A stretch of DNA of 14,973 bases from an uncultured Mesocricetibacter sp. (GTDB taxonomy: Bacteria; Pseudomonadota; Gammaproteobacteria; Enterobacterales; Pasteurellaceae). Location of the stretch: positions 1 to 14,973 of the forward strand of contig CAJPST010000031.1 in NCBI GenBank assembly GCA_905373425.1, written 5' to 3'. Positions within the stretch are counted from its first letter, which is position 1, and the number at the start of each line of letters is the position of its first letter. Below are positions 8,188 through 14,084 of this stretch, in pieces. The position numbers and the translations under genes are program-made. The notes beneath the pieces are model-generated. The model did no database searches, was not told where the DNA came from, and was given only the letters and a program-made list of their open reading frames with translations.

Positions 8188-8276
8188 AAATAAAACAAAC
8201 CCTCCTTTGCCTTGTTTCCGTTGAAAAATTCATTTACTTAACGGAAATCAATTCTTTACACGGCGGCAAAGAAGGG
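8188..8276 (-). terminator. Large nested hairpin after trxB, probable terminator
   Basis: Outer arms CCCTCCTTTGCC (8200-8211) and GGCAAAGAAGGG (8265-8276) pair over 12 bp with one G-U in the minus-strand RNA. Inside them TTTCCGTT (8215-8222) and AACGGAAA (8240-8247) pair over 8 bp. On the minus strand the outer stem is followed by TTTGTTTTATTTT, the U-rich tail expected of an intrinsic terminator. The loop structure is larger than usual for a terminator, so a small RNA, an attenuator or a decayed palindromic element are alternatives. Together with the neighbouring 8133-8156 hairpin and the USS at 8291-8299 it accounts for most of the trxB-cydD spacer. Confidence 0.5.
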
Positions 8277-8310
8277 ATCCTTATTTAAAAAAGTGCGGTC
8301 GTTTTTTAGT

Positions 8311-9264
8311 TTATTTTTGTGCGTCTAAGAAGCGTTCTGCATCTAATGCCGCCATGCAACCGGTTCCTGCGGATGTGATGGCTTGACGATAGTTGTGATC
8401 CATGACATCTCCTGCGGCAAACACGCCTTCCACTGAAGTGGCGGTCGCGTTGCCTTCTAAGCCCGATTTCACTACGATATAACCGTTCTTTAATTCAAGC
8501 TGATCTTGGAAAATTTCGGTGTTCGGTGCGTGTCCGATGGCGATGAAAACACCGTCCAGTTTGAGTTCCTCTGTAGCCGTTGATTTAGTATCTTTCAGGC
8601 GAATACCAGTAACCCCCATATTGTCGCCCAATACTTCATCTAAAGTGCGGTCGGTATGTAATATGATTTTGCCTTCTTCCACTTTTTTGTATAAACGGTC
8701 AATCAGGATCTTTTCTGAACGGAAACTGTCGCGACGATGGACTAAATGCACTTCGCTGGCGATATTGGCTAAATATAAGGCTTCTTCCACCGCAGTATTG
8801 CCACCGCCGATTACTGCTACAGGTTTATTACGATAGAAAAAACCGTCGCAGGTCGCGCATGCCGACACACCACGGCCTTTGAATGCTTCTTCAGAATCCA
8901 AACCTAAATAACGGGCAGATGCACCGGTTGCGATAATTAATGCATCGCAACTGAAAGTTTGCATATCACCGTAAAGTTTAAATGGGCGAGAAGATAAATC
9001 TACCCGATTGATGTGATCAAAGATAATTTCCGTCTCAAATTTTTCGGCGTGCTGCAACATTCTTTGCATTAATTCAGGACCGGTGGTATCGCCGAAATCT
9101 CCCGGCCAGTTTTCAATTTCTGTGGTGGTGGTTAATTGTCCGCCCTGTTGTAATCCGGTTACCAACACCGGGTTTAAATTAGCGCGCGCGGCATAAATAG
9201 CTGCTGTATAACCTGCAGGTCCTGAGCCTAAAATTAATAATTTGCTATGTTTGATCTCTGACAT
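8311..9264 (-). CDS. trxB: Thioredoxin reductase (NADPH)
   Basis: Cytoplasmic FAD enzyme that reduces thioredoxin with NADPH. The 317 codons match the low-Mr bacterial type (~318-321). The FAD-binding loop GSGPAG is at 13-18. The NADPH domain has the redox-active pair CATC (136-139), GGGNTA (153-158) and the 2'-phosphate-binding HRRDSFR (176-182). The second FAD motif AAGDV is at 283-287, followed by RQAITSAGTGC. A USS (8643-8651) encodes DRTL. It has its own candidate promoter upstream and a hairpin terminator downstream. Order with cydDC is conserved with enterics, which supports a thiol-redox neighbourhood. Complete and intact. Confidence 0.98.
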   Translation of the reverse strand: MSEIKHSKLLILGSGPAGYTAAIYAARANLNPVLVTGLQQGGQLTTTTEIENWPGDFGDTTGPELMQRMLQHAEKFETEIIFDHINRVDLSSRPFKLYGDMQTFSCDALIIATGASARYLGLDSEEAFKGRGVSACATCDGFFYRNKPVAVIGGGNTAVEEALYLANIASEVHLVHRRDSFRSEKILIDRLYKKVEEGKIILHTDRTLDEVLGDNMGVTGIRLKDTKSTATEELKLDGVFIAIGHAPNTEIFQDQLELKNGYIVVKSGLEGNATATSVEGVFAAGDVMDHNYRQAITSAGTGCMAALDAERFLDAQK

Positions 9265-9297
9265 TATTTTCTCACTCTTGATGAAAATCGTTGCTTT

Positions 9298-9325
9298 ACT
9301 ATAAGGGGAAATCCGGAAATTTCAA
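9298..9325 (-). promoter_or_regulatory. Candidate trxB promoter
   Basis: On the minus strand TTGAAA (9320-9325) and TATAGT (9298-9303) are separated by 16 bp, five of six matches each to the sigma-70 consensus. It lies about 34 bases before the trxB ATG and downstream of the ybbN stop, so trxB can be expressed independently. Confidence 0.6.
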
Positions 9326-9340
9326 GTAACATATAACCAA

Positions 9341-10192
9341 TTAATATAATAGAGAATAAAATAAGCGACGATATTTATTGGTTACCGGATCAGTGTTCCC
9401 GATAGCTGCTAAAATCGATAAAAACTGTTGCTTAACTTCACCGTTTTCAATATTAAGATCGTTACGTAACATATTAAACAGTAATTCCAAAGCTTCCTCA
9501 TTACGTCCCGCTTGATGTAGTTGCACTGCTAATTTAATTGCAATTTGGGGACTAGGATTTTTACTGAAATCTGCTTGCAGTTGTTGAATTTCAGGCGTGT
9601 CGGCAGCCTGTTTTAATAATTCGATCTGCGCCTGTAATCCTTGCCAACGACTGTCGCGATCCTGCAATGGCACTTTATTCAGAATTTCTAGTGCCGGCTC
9701 GGTTTTTTTGATAGCGATATAAGTTTCCGCATAGAGTAGAGCGATATCACTGTTTTTACGATCGGATAATTCCCAAGCTTCTTTTAACAGAGAAAGGGCG
9801 GAGTCATAGTCTTCCGCGTGCAGAAAATCTAATGCTTGATTGAATTTCAATTCTTCTTCACTCGGTAGAATAATAGTTAAACGTTGTTGTAGCGTTTGTT
9901 CATCCAAAGCGCCGGGGAAAGCGTCCATAGCCTGTCCGTTTTTAAATAAGTAAGTGGTCGGCAAAGAACGGATTTGAAATTGCATGGCGATTTCTTGTTC
10001 AACCTCGCAGTTGACTTTGGCCAATACAAATTGCCCTTGATGTTGCTCGGTAAAACGTTCTAAAAGCGCGGTGAAATTTTGTGATACTTCATGGCTAGGT
10101 GCATAAAAGGTCAATACCAAAGGAATTTGTTGTGATAGTTGCAACGTCTCGGTGAGATTTTGGTGATCAATTTCGATAATGCTCGGATTCAT
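9341..10192 (-). CDS. ybbN: YbbN/CnoX-like thioredoxin-fold TPR protein
   Basis: The 283 codons and architecture match E. coli YbbN (CnoX, ~284 aa): a thioredoxin domain (about 1-110, with cis-Pro motif SLPTTYLFKNGQ) followed by TPR-like helices (about 115-283). CnoX binds unfolded proteins under HOCl or heat stress, protects them from oxidation and passes them to GroEL or DnaK. Canonical thioredoxins carry CxxC, and E. coli YbbN keeps one Cys there (SxxC). Here the equivalent reads SHEV (33-36), with no cysteine; only Cys62 (VNCEVE) remains. A redox role through the active-site position is therefore unlikely, while holdase activity may persist. AGAGGA precedes the ATG by six bases. It sits directly upstream of trxB, 76 bp away. 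Confidence 0.9.
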   Translation of the reverse strand: MNPSIIEIDHQNLTETLQLSQQIPLVLTFYAPSHEVSQNFTALLERFTEQHQGQFVLAKVNCEVEQEIAMQFQIRSLPTTYLFKNGQAMDAFPGALDEQTLQQRLTIILPSEEELKFNQALDFLHAEDYDSALSLLKEAWELSDRKNSDIALLYAETYIAIKKTEPALEILNKVPLQDRDSRWQGLQAQIELLKQAADTPEIQQLQADFSKNPSPQIAIKLAVQLHQAGRNEEALELLFNMLRNDLNIENGEVKQQFLSILAAIGNTDPVTNKYRRLFYSLLY

Positions 10193-10201
10193 TTGGTTTT
10201 C

Positions 10202-10222
10202 CTCTCAATGACAAATTGAGAG
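10202..10222 (-). promoter_or_regulatory. Hairpin covering the ybbN ribosome binding site
   Basis: CTCTCAAT (10202-10209) and ATTGAGAG (10215-10222) form a perfect 8-bp inverted repeat around a 5-base loop. In the minus-strand RNA the 3' arm runs into AGAGGA, the ybbN Shine-Dalgarno. Transcripts starting upstream would partly hide this site. The nearest candidate promoter would start RNA near 10218, inside the repeat, so only readthrough RNA would carry the full hairpin. Confidence 0.4.
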
Positions 10223-10224
10223 AG

Positions 10225-10253
10225 ATTGTAACAAAGTGCGGTCGTTTTTGAAA
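10225..10253 (-). promoter_or_regulatory. Candidate ybbN promoter with a USS as its spacer
   Basis: On the minus strand TTTCAA (10248-10253) and TACAAT (10225-10230) are separated by exactly 17 bp. The spacer contains the USS at 10234-10242. The -10 is good and the -35 is weak. Confidence 0.4.
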
Positions 10254-10288
10254 CGTTTTCAAAATGCTTGAAATTTTGACCGCACTTT
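10233..10288. terminator. Inverted USS pair, hairpin after the GyrI-like gene
   Basis: AAAGTGCGGTC (10233-10243) and GACCGCACTTT (10278-10288) form a perfect 11-bp stem. Inside is a second hairpin, TTTTGAAA (10246-10253) with TTTCAAAA (10257-10264). Paired USSs often act as terminators in Pasteurellaceae. The T-run is better on the plus strand (10286-10291), although the gene it would end is on the minus strand. It may act weakly in both directions. Between it and the GyrI-like stop (10292-10360) I see nothing. Confidence 0.55.
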
Positions 10289-10360
10289 TTTATCTTATGC
10301 GGGAAGATATTCGCTTATATCAAAGAGTAAGTAACACCGGTCAAGGAGCAAAACCATTTC

Positions 10361-10975
10361 TTATCTCACGGAATATCTTAAAATTGTTTTCAATTTATCT
10401 TCCGAAGTTTTGTTTTTATTACTCAAGTATATTTCTCTATGAGAATCAGCACACCTAAACACGCCCAGTTCTTTGGTTAATTTATCCATTTTTTCAAAGG
10501 AGGCAGGTTCAGTGTCATAACTCCCTATATGCAATATTTGAATTGCTTTACCACCATCTATACAGCCAAAACTTACTTTATTATATAAGGCGTTTGGCTT
10601 TTTCTTTTGGACATTTTCAAGTGCATTTAGAAAAATTTCCTGTGTAATAAAATCAGGTTGTTTAATCATAAGCGTATATTTTAGCTTATCTTTATCTAAC
10701 CCATCTTCATCGGTTTTTTCCCAAATTCCCTCTAAAGGATACACTGTAAAATCCGTGATTTTATCGTCAGATTCATTCTTCATCATGGATTTAAATAACA
10801 TTTTAATTGAATATGCAAGTGAATACAGCGTCGATATTCTATCTGAAAAATCCGCTTTATTAGGGTTACCCGCTCCCTGTATCATAATAAACTTTTGGCT
10901 TGGCACATCTATAAGCGCAGGTGTTTGTTTTATGCCATAAAGGTGTTTCTCATTCTTTTTCCATTCATACTTCAT
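10361..10975 (-). CDS. GyrI-like small-molecule-binding domain protein
   Basis: The 204-residue protein resembles stand-alone GyrI-like/SOUL-type ligand-binding proteins, which share their fold with the effector domain of AraC/MerR regulators such as Rob and BmrR. The N-terminus KYEWKKNEKHLYGIKQTP is followed by VPSQKFIMIQGAGNPNK (about 25-41), YSIKMLFK, DFTVYPLEGIW (about 75-85), YTLMIKQPDFIT and IQILHIGSYDTEPASFEKM (about 145-163), the typical blocks of this family. It has no DNA-binding domain, signal peptide or membrane segment. A strong AGGAG lies eight bases before the ATG. It follows a WYL-type regulator gene by 63 bp, a pairing I associate mainly with Firmicutes. Its codons are visibly richer in A and T than neighbouring genes, suggesting acquisition. 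Family is fairly sure; ligand and role are unknown. Confidence 0.82.
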   Translation of the reverse strand: MKYEWKKNEKHLYGIKQTPALIDVPSQKFIMIQGAGNPNKADFSDRISTLYSLAYSIKMLFKSMMKNESDDKITDFTVYPLEGIWEKTDEDGLDKDKLKYTLMIKQPDFITQEIFLNALENVQKKKPNALYNKVSFGCIDGGKAIQILHIGSYDTEPASFEKMDKLTKELGVFRCADSHREIYLSNKNKTSEDKLKTILRYSVR

Positions 10976-11008
10976 TTTAGTTTTCTCCTATATAATTTCA
11001 TAGATCCC

Positions 11009-11041
11009 ATTATACAGGGGAAAACTTGACACCATTTGTCA
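11009..11041 (-). promoter_or_regulatory. Promoter and operator of the GyrI-like gene
   Basis: The minus strand reads a consensus TATAAT at 11009-11014. The 15-bp inverted repeat TGACA-CCATT-TGTCA (11027-11041) covers the -35 position (11032-11037) and overlaps the stop codon of the regulator gene. A symmetric site over the -35 suits repression by the dimeric HTH-WYL protein encoded next door. Regulation is inference. Confidence 0.6.
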
Positions 11042-11938
11042 TGTTTTATATTTATCCGCTATCTCATTTACCAGGTTTTTAATATGGAACCGAACCTCCT
11101 CCGGTTCTAGCACTTCTACATAATTTCCAAATGAAAATATATAGTTATATAATGTATCGCTATTAGGTATGTCTATTTCTGTATATAAATTTCCTTCATC
11201 ATCCTTAGTAATATCTCCATTAAATTCATCATATACCCTAAAAGCAGCCCTACGATCAAACTTCACTTTTATTCGCACCATATTGTCGGGCTTTATATCT
11301 TTTCTTAGTCTTATATCACCAAAATTTTCTTTAAAATGTAATGGTAGTATTTCTAAATTCTTAACTCTCGATAGCTTAAAATATCTGAAATCATTTCTCA
11401 GTAAACAAAAAGCGTACAAATACCAATCTTGACCTTTAAATAATAAGCGAGCAGGTTTTACCGTTCGACATGTTTTTTCTTGATTACTGCTAAAGTATGA
11501 AAAGGAAATGATATTTCTACTCAAAATAGCGAACTTTAAATCATTAAAAGTTTTTTCGTATGCCTCATTGTTTCGCCAATTATTAAAATCAATCTCTATC
11601 CAATTTTGATTTTTCATTTTAAATAGCGCAGATAGCTTCGTTAACAACTCTCCTTCATATAACTTACTTGTATGCTCCAAGCTCTGAAGTGCGGTCATTA
11701 TTTGCTCTTTTTCATTTTGGGACAGTAAAGACTTGCTTAGAATAAATTCTTGAGCAATCTCTATTCCACCGCCCTTTCCTTGAATAGCATAAATTGGAAT
11801 ACCTGCACTGCTTATCGAGTCTATATCTCTATAAATCGTTCTTACTGATACTTCAAACCTATCTGCTAGTTCATTTGCAGTAGCTTTACCCTTTTCTAAT
11901 ATGTAATACAGTATCCTAAACAATCTACTATCTTTCAT
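11039..11938 (-). CDS. YafY-type HTH-WYL transcriptional regulator
   Basis: DeoR/YafY-like regulator of about 299 residues. The N-terminal HTH_11 winged helix (ANELADRFEVSVRTIYRDID, about 21-40) is followed by a WYL domain with KPARLLFKGQDWYLYAF (about 161-177), which binds small ligands or nucleic acid in this family, and a C-terminal WCX extension (about 220-297). The frame opens at an ATG at 11947, but its AGGG is only one base away. The ATG at 11938 (MKDSRLFRIL) has AGGG at 10 bases and matches family N-termini, so I chose it. AT-rich like its partner. A USS (11687-11695) encodes TAL within an otherwise foreign-looking gene. It probably controls itself and the GyrI-like gene through the operator between them. 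Confidence 0.88.
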   Translation of the reverse strand: MKDSRLFRILYYILEKGKATANELADRFEVSVRTIYRDIDSISSAGIPIYAIQGKGGGIEIAQEFILSKSLLSQNEKEQIMTALQSLEHTSKLYEGELLTKLSALFKMKNQNWIEIDFNNWRNNEAYEKTFNDLKFAILSRNIISFSYFSSNQEKTCRTVKPARLLFKGQDWYLYAFCLLRNDFRYFKLSRVKNLEILPLHFKENFGDIRLRKDIKPDNMVRIKVKFDRRAAFRVYDEFNGDITKDDEGNLYTEIDIPNSDTLYNYIFSFGNYVEVLEPEEVRFHIKNLVNEIADKYKT

Positions 11939-11947
11939 GGCAATCAT

Positions 11948-12036
11948 ACCCTGCTAGAGCACTCATTTTTATAGTGATAGACTAATCCTGCAATTCTCTA
12001 TAGGCGGTAAAATATCGTCAACAAGAGGGCAAGACA
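11948..12036 (-). promoter_or_regulatory. Upstream region of the WYL regulator, probable IS end
   Basis: On the minus strand TATAAA occurs at 11968-11973, about 30 bases before the chosen start. TTGCAG (11988-11993) lies 17 bp from an overlapping AAAAAT. On the plus strand, sequence from about 11975 (TGATAGACTAATCCTGCAA) leads into the orfA remnant and is probably the left end of that element. If so, the regulator's promoter partly derives from IS DNA. No inverted-repeat mate is present in the window. Confidence 0.35.
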
Positions 12037-12148
12037 ATGGAAAGCGTAAGACGATTATTTAACTCAGAATTTAAAGCAGAAGCGATTAAATTAATTAGTG
12101 GTAGAGATATTTCATCGTCAATCCTGTCGCGAATTAGATATTGGCGAA
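12037..12148 (+). mobile_element. Frameshifted remnant of an IS3-type transposase orfA
   Basis: From the ATG at 12037 the frame reads MESVRRLFNSEFKAEAIKLI, the N-terminus of an IS3-family OrfA helix-turn-helix protein, then SGRDISSS. A frame change at about 12119 continues it as QSCRELDIGE, the next conserved block in such proteins. After that the similarity ends and stops follow. There is no orfB, right end or recognisable target duplication. It is a dead fragment of about 37 codons lying between the GyrI/WYL cassette and the lipoprotein gene, which suggests past IS activity at this junction. The family is recognised from motifs; the exact IS is not. Confidence 0.65.
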
Positions 12149-12192
12149 ATTAGCACTATTTTAACAAAAAGACTATATTTTTAGTTAGGTTG

Positions 12193-12232
12193 AAAGTGCG
12201 GTAAAAAATAGAGAAATTTTTAACCGCACTTT
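12193..12232 (-). terminator. Inverted USS pair, terminator after the lipoprotein gene
   Basis: AAAGTGCGGT (12193-12202) and ACCGCACTTT (12223-12232) form a 10-bp stem. It extends by five A-T pairs (AAAAA 12204-12208 with TTTTT 12217-12221) after one mismatch. It lies 30 bases past the lipoprotein stop. The downstream U-run is only three bases, typical of USS-derived terminators. Confidence 0.6.
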
Positions 12233-12262
12233 GAGGATGATTAAAAAGGCTTTTGAAGAAAC

Positions 12263-13030
12263 TTAGCGTCTTCCGCCAAAGCCGATTTCTTGTGAATCGC
12301 CATTTTTAATGAAGGTGACTTTTCCGCCGATTTCCTCACCGTCCGGGCCGTAAATTCCCAGTTTATAATTACCTTGTTGTATTTTTGCGGAAGTGGCGAC
12401 CCCTTCAATGCCGGGAGCGGAACGATCAAATGCGCTGTGTTGAATCGGCGCAGATTTCAACGTGATTTCGCCCGAACCGCTCAAATTAGAAATTTTACCT
12501 TCACCGGTTTTGTTGTTAAAGTTGATGTAGTAGCGAAGATCACTTTCGTTATTTTTATCGAAGGCTTTTCCTGTGTAAGTGTAAATGCCTGATTTAGGGA
12601 GCTTGTCAAATTTAGTCTCGTCGCCTTGTACGGATTTAATCATAAATTTATTTACGTTGCGGTAATCACCGTCACCGTCGTATTCTCGTTCGGTACGCAT
12701 ACCGATGATCACGGAATTTTTTTGTTTGTAAATGCGTAGCTCACCTTCGGATTTTATTCTTCGGTCAAAATAACGATTGCGACCAATTTCAAAGGATCTT
12801 TCGTGCATACCTCTGTCCATACGGCCGATATCGATATCGTCACCGACATAATAGATACGGCCTTCTACATTGATGTATTCGTTGTTGCTGATTAAGTCTT
12901 TGGTTACTTCTATTCTTTTTTCATCTTTGCGGTCGAAAATGGCATCTTCAAAATCTCTGGCTGCTTTTTCCGCAGAACTACAGGCGCTAAGCGCACCAAC
13001 CAAGATGGCTGAGAGCAATAACTTTTTCAT
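12263..13030 (-). CDS. Outer-membrane lipoprotein with a TbpB-like barrel motif
   Basis: The frame is open from 13069, but the start at 13030 is chosen because AAAGGAG lies eight bases upstream and the product then begins with a classic lipoprotein signal, MKKLLLSAILVGALSAC, lipobox LSAC with Cys17. Ser at +2 suits outer-membrane sorting. The mature ~239 residues are rich in charged and Gly/Tyr residues. The C-terminal part alternates as beta strands (SGIYTYTGKAF, LRYYINFNNKTGEGKISNL, SGSGEITLKSA) and ends with GIYGPDGEEIGGKVTF, which resembles the FxGPxAxExGGxF motif of transferrin-binding protein B barrels and of Slam-dependent surface lipoproteins. Function is not known; surface exposure and ligand binding are inference. 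No Slam translocator or receptor gene is visible nearby. Confidence 0.8.
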   Translation of the reverse strand: MKKLLLSAILVGALSACSSAEKAARDFEDAIFDRKDEKRIEVTKDLISNNEYINVEGRIYYVGDDIDIGRMDRGMHERSFEIGRNRYFDRRIKSEGELRIYKQKNSVIIGMRTEREYDGDGDYRNVNKFMIKSVQGDETKFDKLPKSGIYTYTGKAFDKNNESDLRYYINFNNKTGEGKISNLSGSGEITLKSAPIQHSAFDRSAPGIEGVATSAKIQQGNYKLGIYGPDGEEIGGKVTFIKNGDSQEIGFGGRR

Positions 13031-13075
13031 ACATAACTCCTTTTCATTTGACTTGAATAAAATATCCACAGTTTA

Positions 13076-13100
13076 ATCATATAGTTTTTGTCGTACAAAA
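13076..13100 (-). promoter_or_regulatory. Candidate lipoprotein promoter and operator
   Basis: The minus strand reads TATGAT at 13076-13081, about 46 bases before the start codon. The inverted repeat TTTTGT-CGT-ACAAAA (13086-13100) occupies the region between this -10 and the -35 position, where only TTTATT is seen. The arrangement suggests a repressor site. It does not resemble a Fur box. Confidence 0.35.
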
Positions 13101-13194
13101 TAAATACTTCCGGCAGATTAAATCCTTGTGCTATGGAAAATATTAGTTTTGATTATGCTCAAAAGGCGGTTCAATCGGCAGGTGAAAATGCCGT

Positions 13195-14004
13195 TTATTT
13201 TAACCGCACTTTTAAGCTGAGACTTTCACCTAAAGCCAAGCGACGATTAATCCGTGAAGTTTCCACACAAACCATGGTTTTATATCCTAGCTCGCTCATA
13301 TTGCCGGTAGGCTTATGCCATGGATTCCAGACTACAATATCACTTGCATTAATGTGTTCCACTTCAATTTGTCGTTGAAACGCCTTATCCTGAATTTGGG
13401 TTATGGTTTGCTCGGCAGGATAAACGCAATCTACATTTTCATTGATCATGCGTGTTGACGGCACAGTTTCCTGTTGCCGGGTTAATGCGTTAAAACACGT
13501 TGTCGGTAGGTTGTGTAGCGTTGTTTGAGTGATATCGCCAAGGTTAAAATAACTGTGTAATGCCACTTGTGCATTTTCTTCGGCGTAATTGGTAAACAAT
13601 GCTTCAAACTCAGTATCGAAAGACATGGTGATTTTAGCAATAATCACACCTTGTTCCGAAAACAATGAAAATTCTAACCGCACTTTTTCATCAGAAATAG
13701 CGTAATTGCTCAGTTGCCACAGATTGATACGGGCATAACCGTGAGCCGGTGTGCCGGCATTATTGAACCAAGGGTAGCAAATTGGGATGCCTCCGCGAAT
13801 TGCCGTGCCGGCTTTAAAAGGCTCGATTTCGCTTAACCAAAATATGTCCTGCTGTGCCCCTGTAGGTTGCCAGCTGAGCAAATGTGCACCTTGCAGGGCG
13901 ATTTCTGCTGTGCCGACAGCATGCTGCAAGGTTACGACGGGGATTTCGTTATAACTGAAGAGGCTTAATTCAGGGGTGATTTGTTTGATGAATGTACGCT
14001 CCAT
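13195..14004 (-). CDS. yeaD: D-hexose-6-phosphate mutarotase (YeaD)
   Basis: Aldose-1-epimerase-like enzyme interconverting alpha and beta anomers of glucose 6-phosphate; cytoplasmic. The 269 codons are near H. influenzae size and a little shorter than E. coli YeaD (~294). Family blocks in order: LQGAHLLSWQP (37-47), RGGIPICYPWF (70-80), PAHGYAR (86-92), ALHSYFNLGD with probable catalytic His150 (148-157), VVWNPWHK (224-231) and VCVE with probable catalytic Glu248 (245-248). AAAGGA precedes the ATG by six bases. Two USSs lie in it; the one at 13203-13211 encodes the last residues KVRLK, and an additional one is at 13677-13685. It is divergent from yoaA with 80 bp between. Downstream, 13031-13194 holds no supported gene. 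Confidence 0.93.
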   Translation of the reverse strand: MERTFIKQITPELSLFSYNEIPVVTLQHAVGTAEIALQGAHLLSWQPTGAQQDIFWLSEIEPFKAGTAIRGGIPICYPWFNNAGTPAHGYARINLWQLSNYAISDEKVRLEFSLFSEQGVIIAKITMSFDTEFEALFTNYAEENAQVALHSYFNLGDITQTTLHNLPTTCFNALTRQQETVPSTRMINENVDCVYPAEQTITQIQDKAFQRQIEVEHINASDIVVWNPWHKPTGNMSELGYKTMVCVETSRINRRLALGESLSLKVRLK

Positions 14005-14084
14005 AATTTTTCCTTTCTGTTCGAGTTTAATGATTTATTATTTGTTACAATATACATCAAATTTTTGTTTAAGATGAAGAATTA
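14005..14084. promoter_or_regulatory. Divergent yeaD/yoaA promoter region
   Basis: For yeaD the minus strand shows TTGATG (14055-14060), a 17-bp spacer and TAAATC (14032-14037). For yoaA the plus strand shows TACAAT (14046-14051), with a poor -35 (GAGTTT at 14023-14028). The two overlap. I see no LexA box. Confidence 0.35.

Noticed and set aside
10264..10458. Plus-strand 64-codon frame from the inverted USS into the GyrI-like gene
   Set aside because: No ribosome binding site, overlaps the GyrI-like 3' end antisense, and no family resemblance.
13176..13193. CGGCA-N8-TGCCG as a yeaD terminator
   Set aside because: Five-bp stem with no T-run on the minus strand.
13088..13378. Plus-strand frame of 96 codons, or from the ATG at 13133, beginning MENISFDYAQKAVQSAGENA
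   Set aside because: It runs antisense into the well-supported yeaD C-terminus, lacks a Shine-Dalgarno and has no recognised family. The first part lies in the yeaD-lipoprotein spacer, so a decayed gene start cannot be excluded.
14005..14084. Possible LexA box in front of yoaA
   Set aside because: No CTG-N10-CAG arrangement is present.
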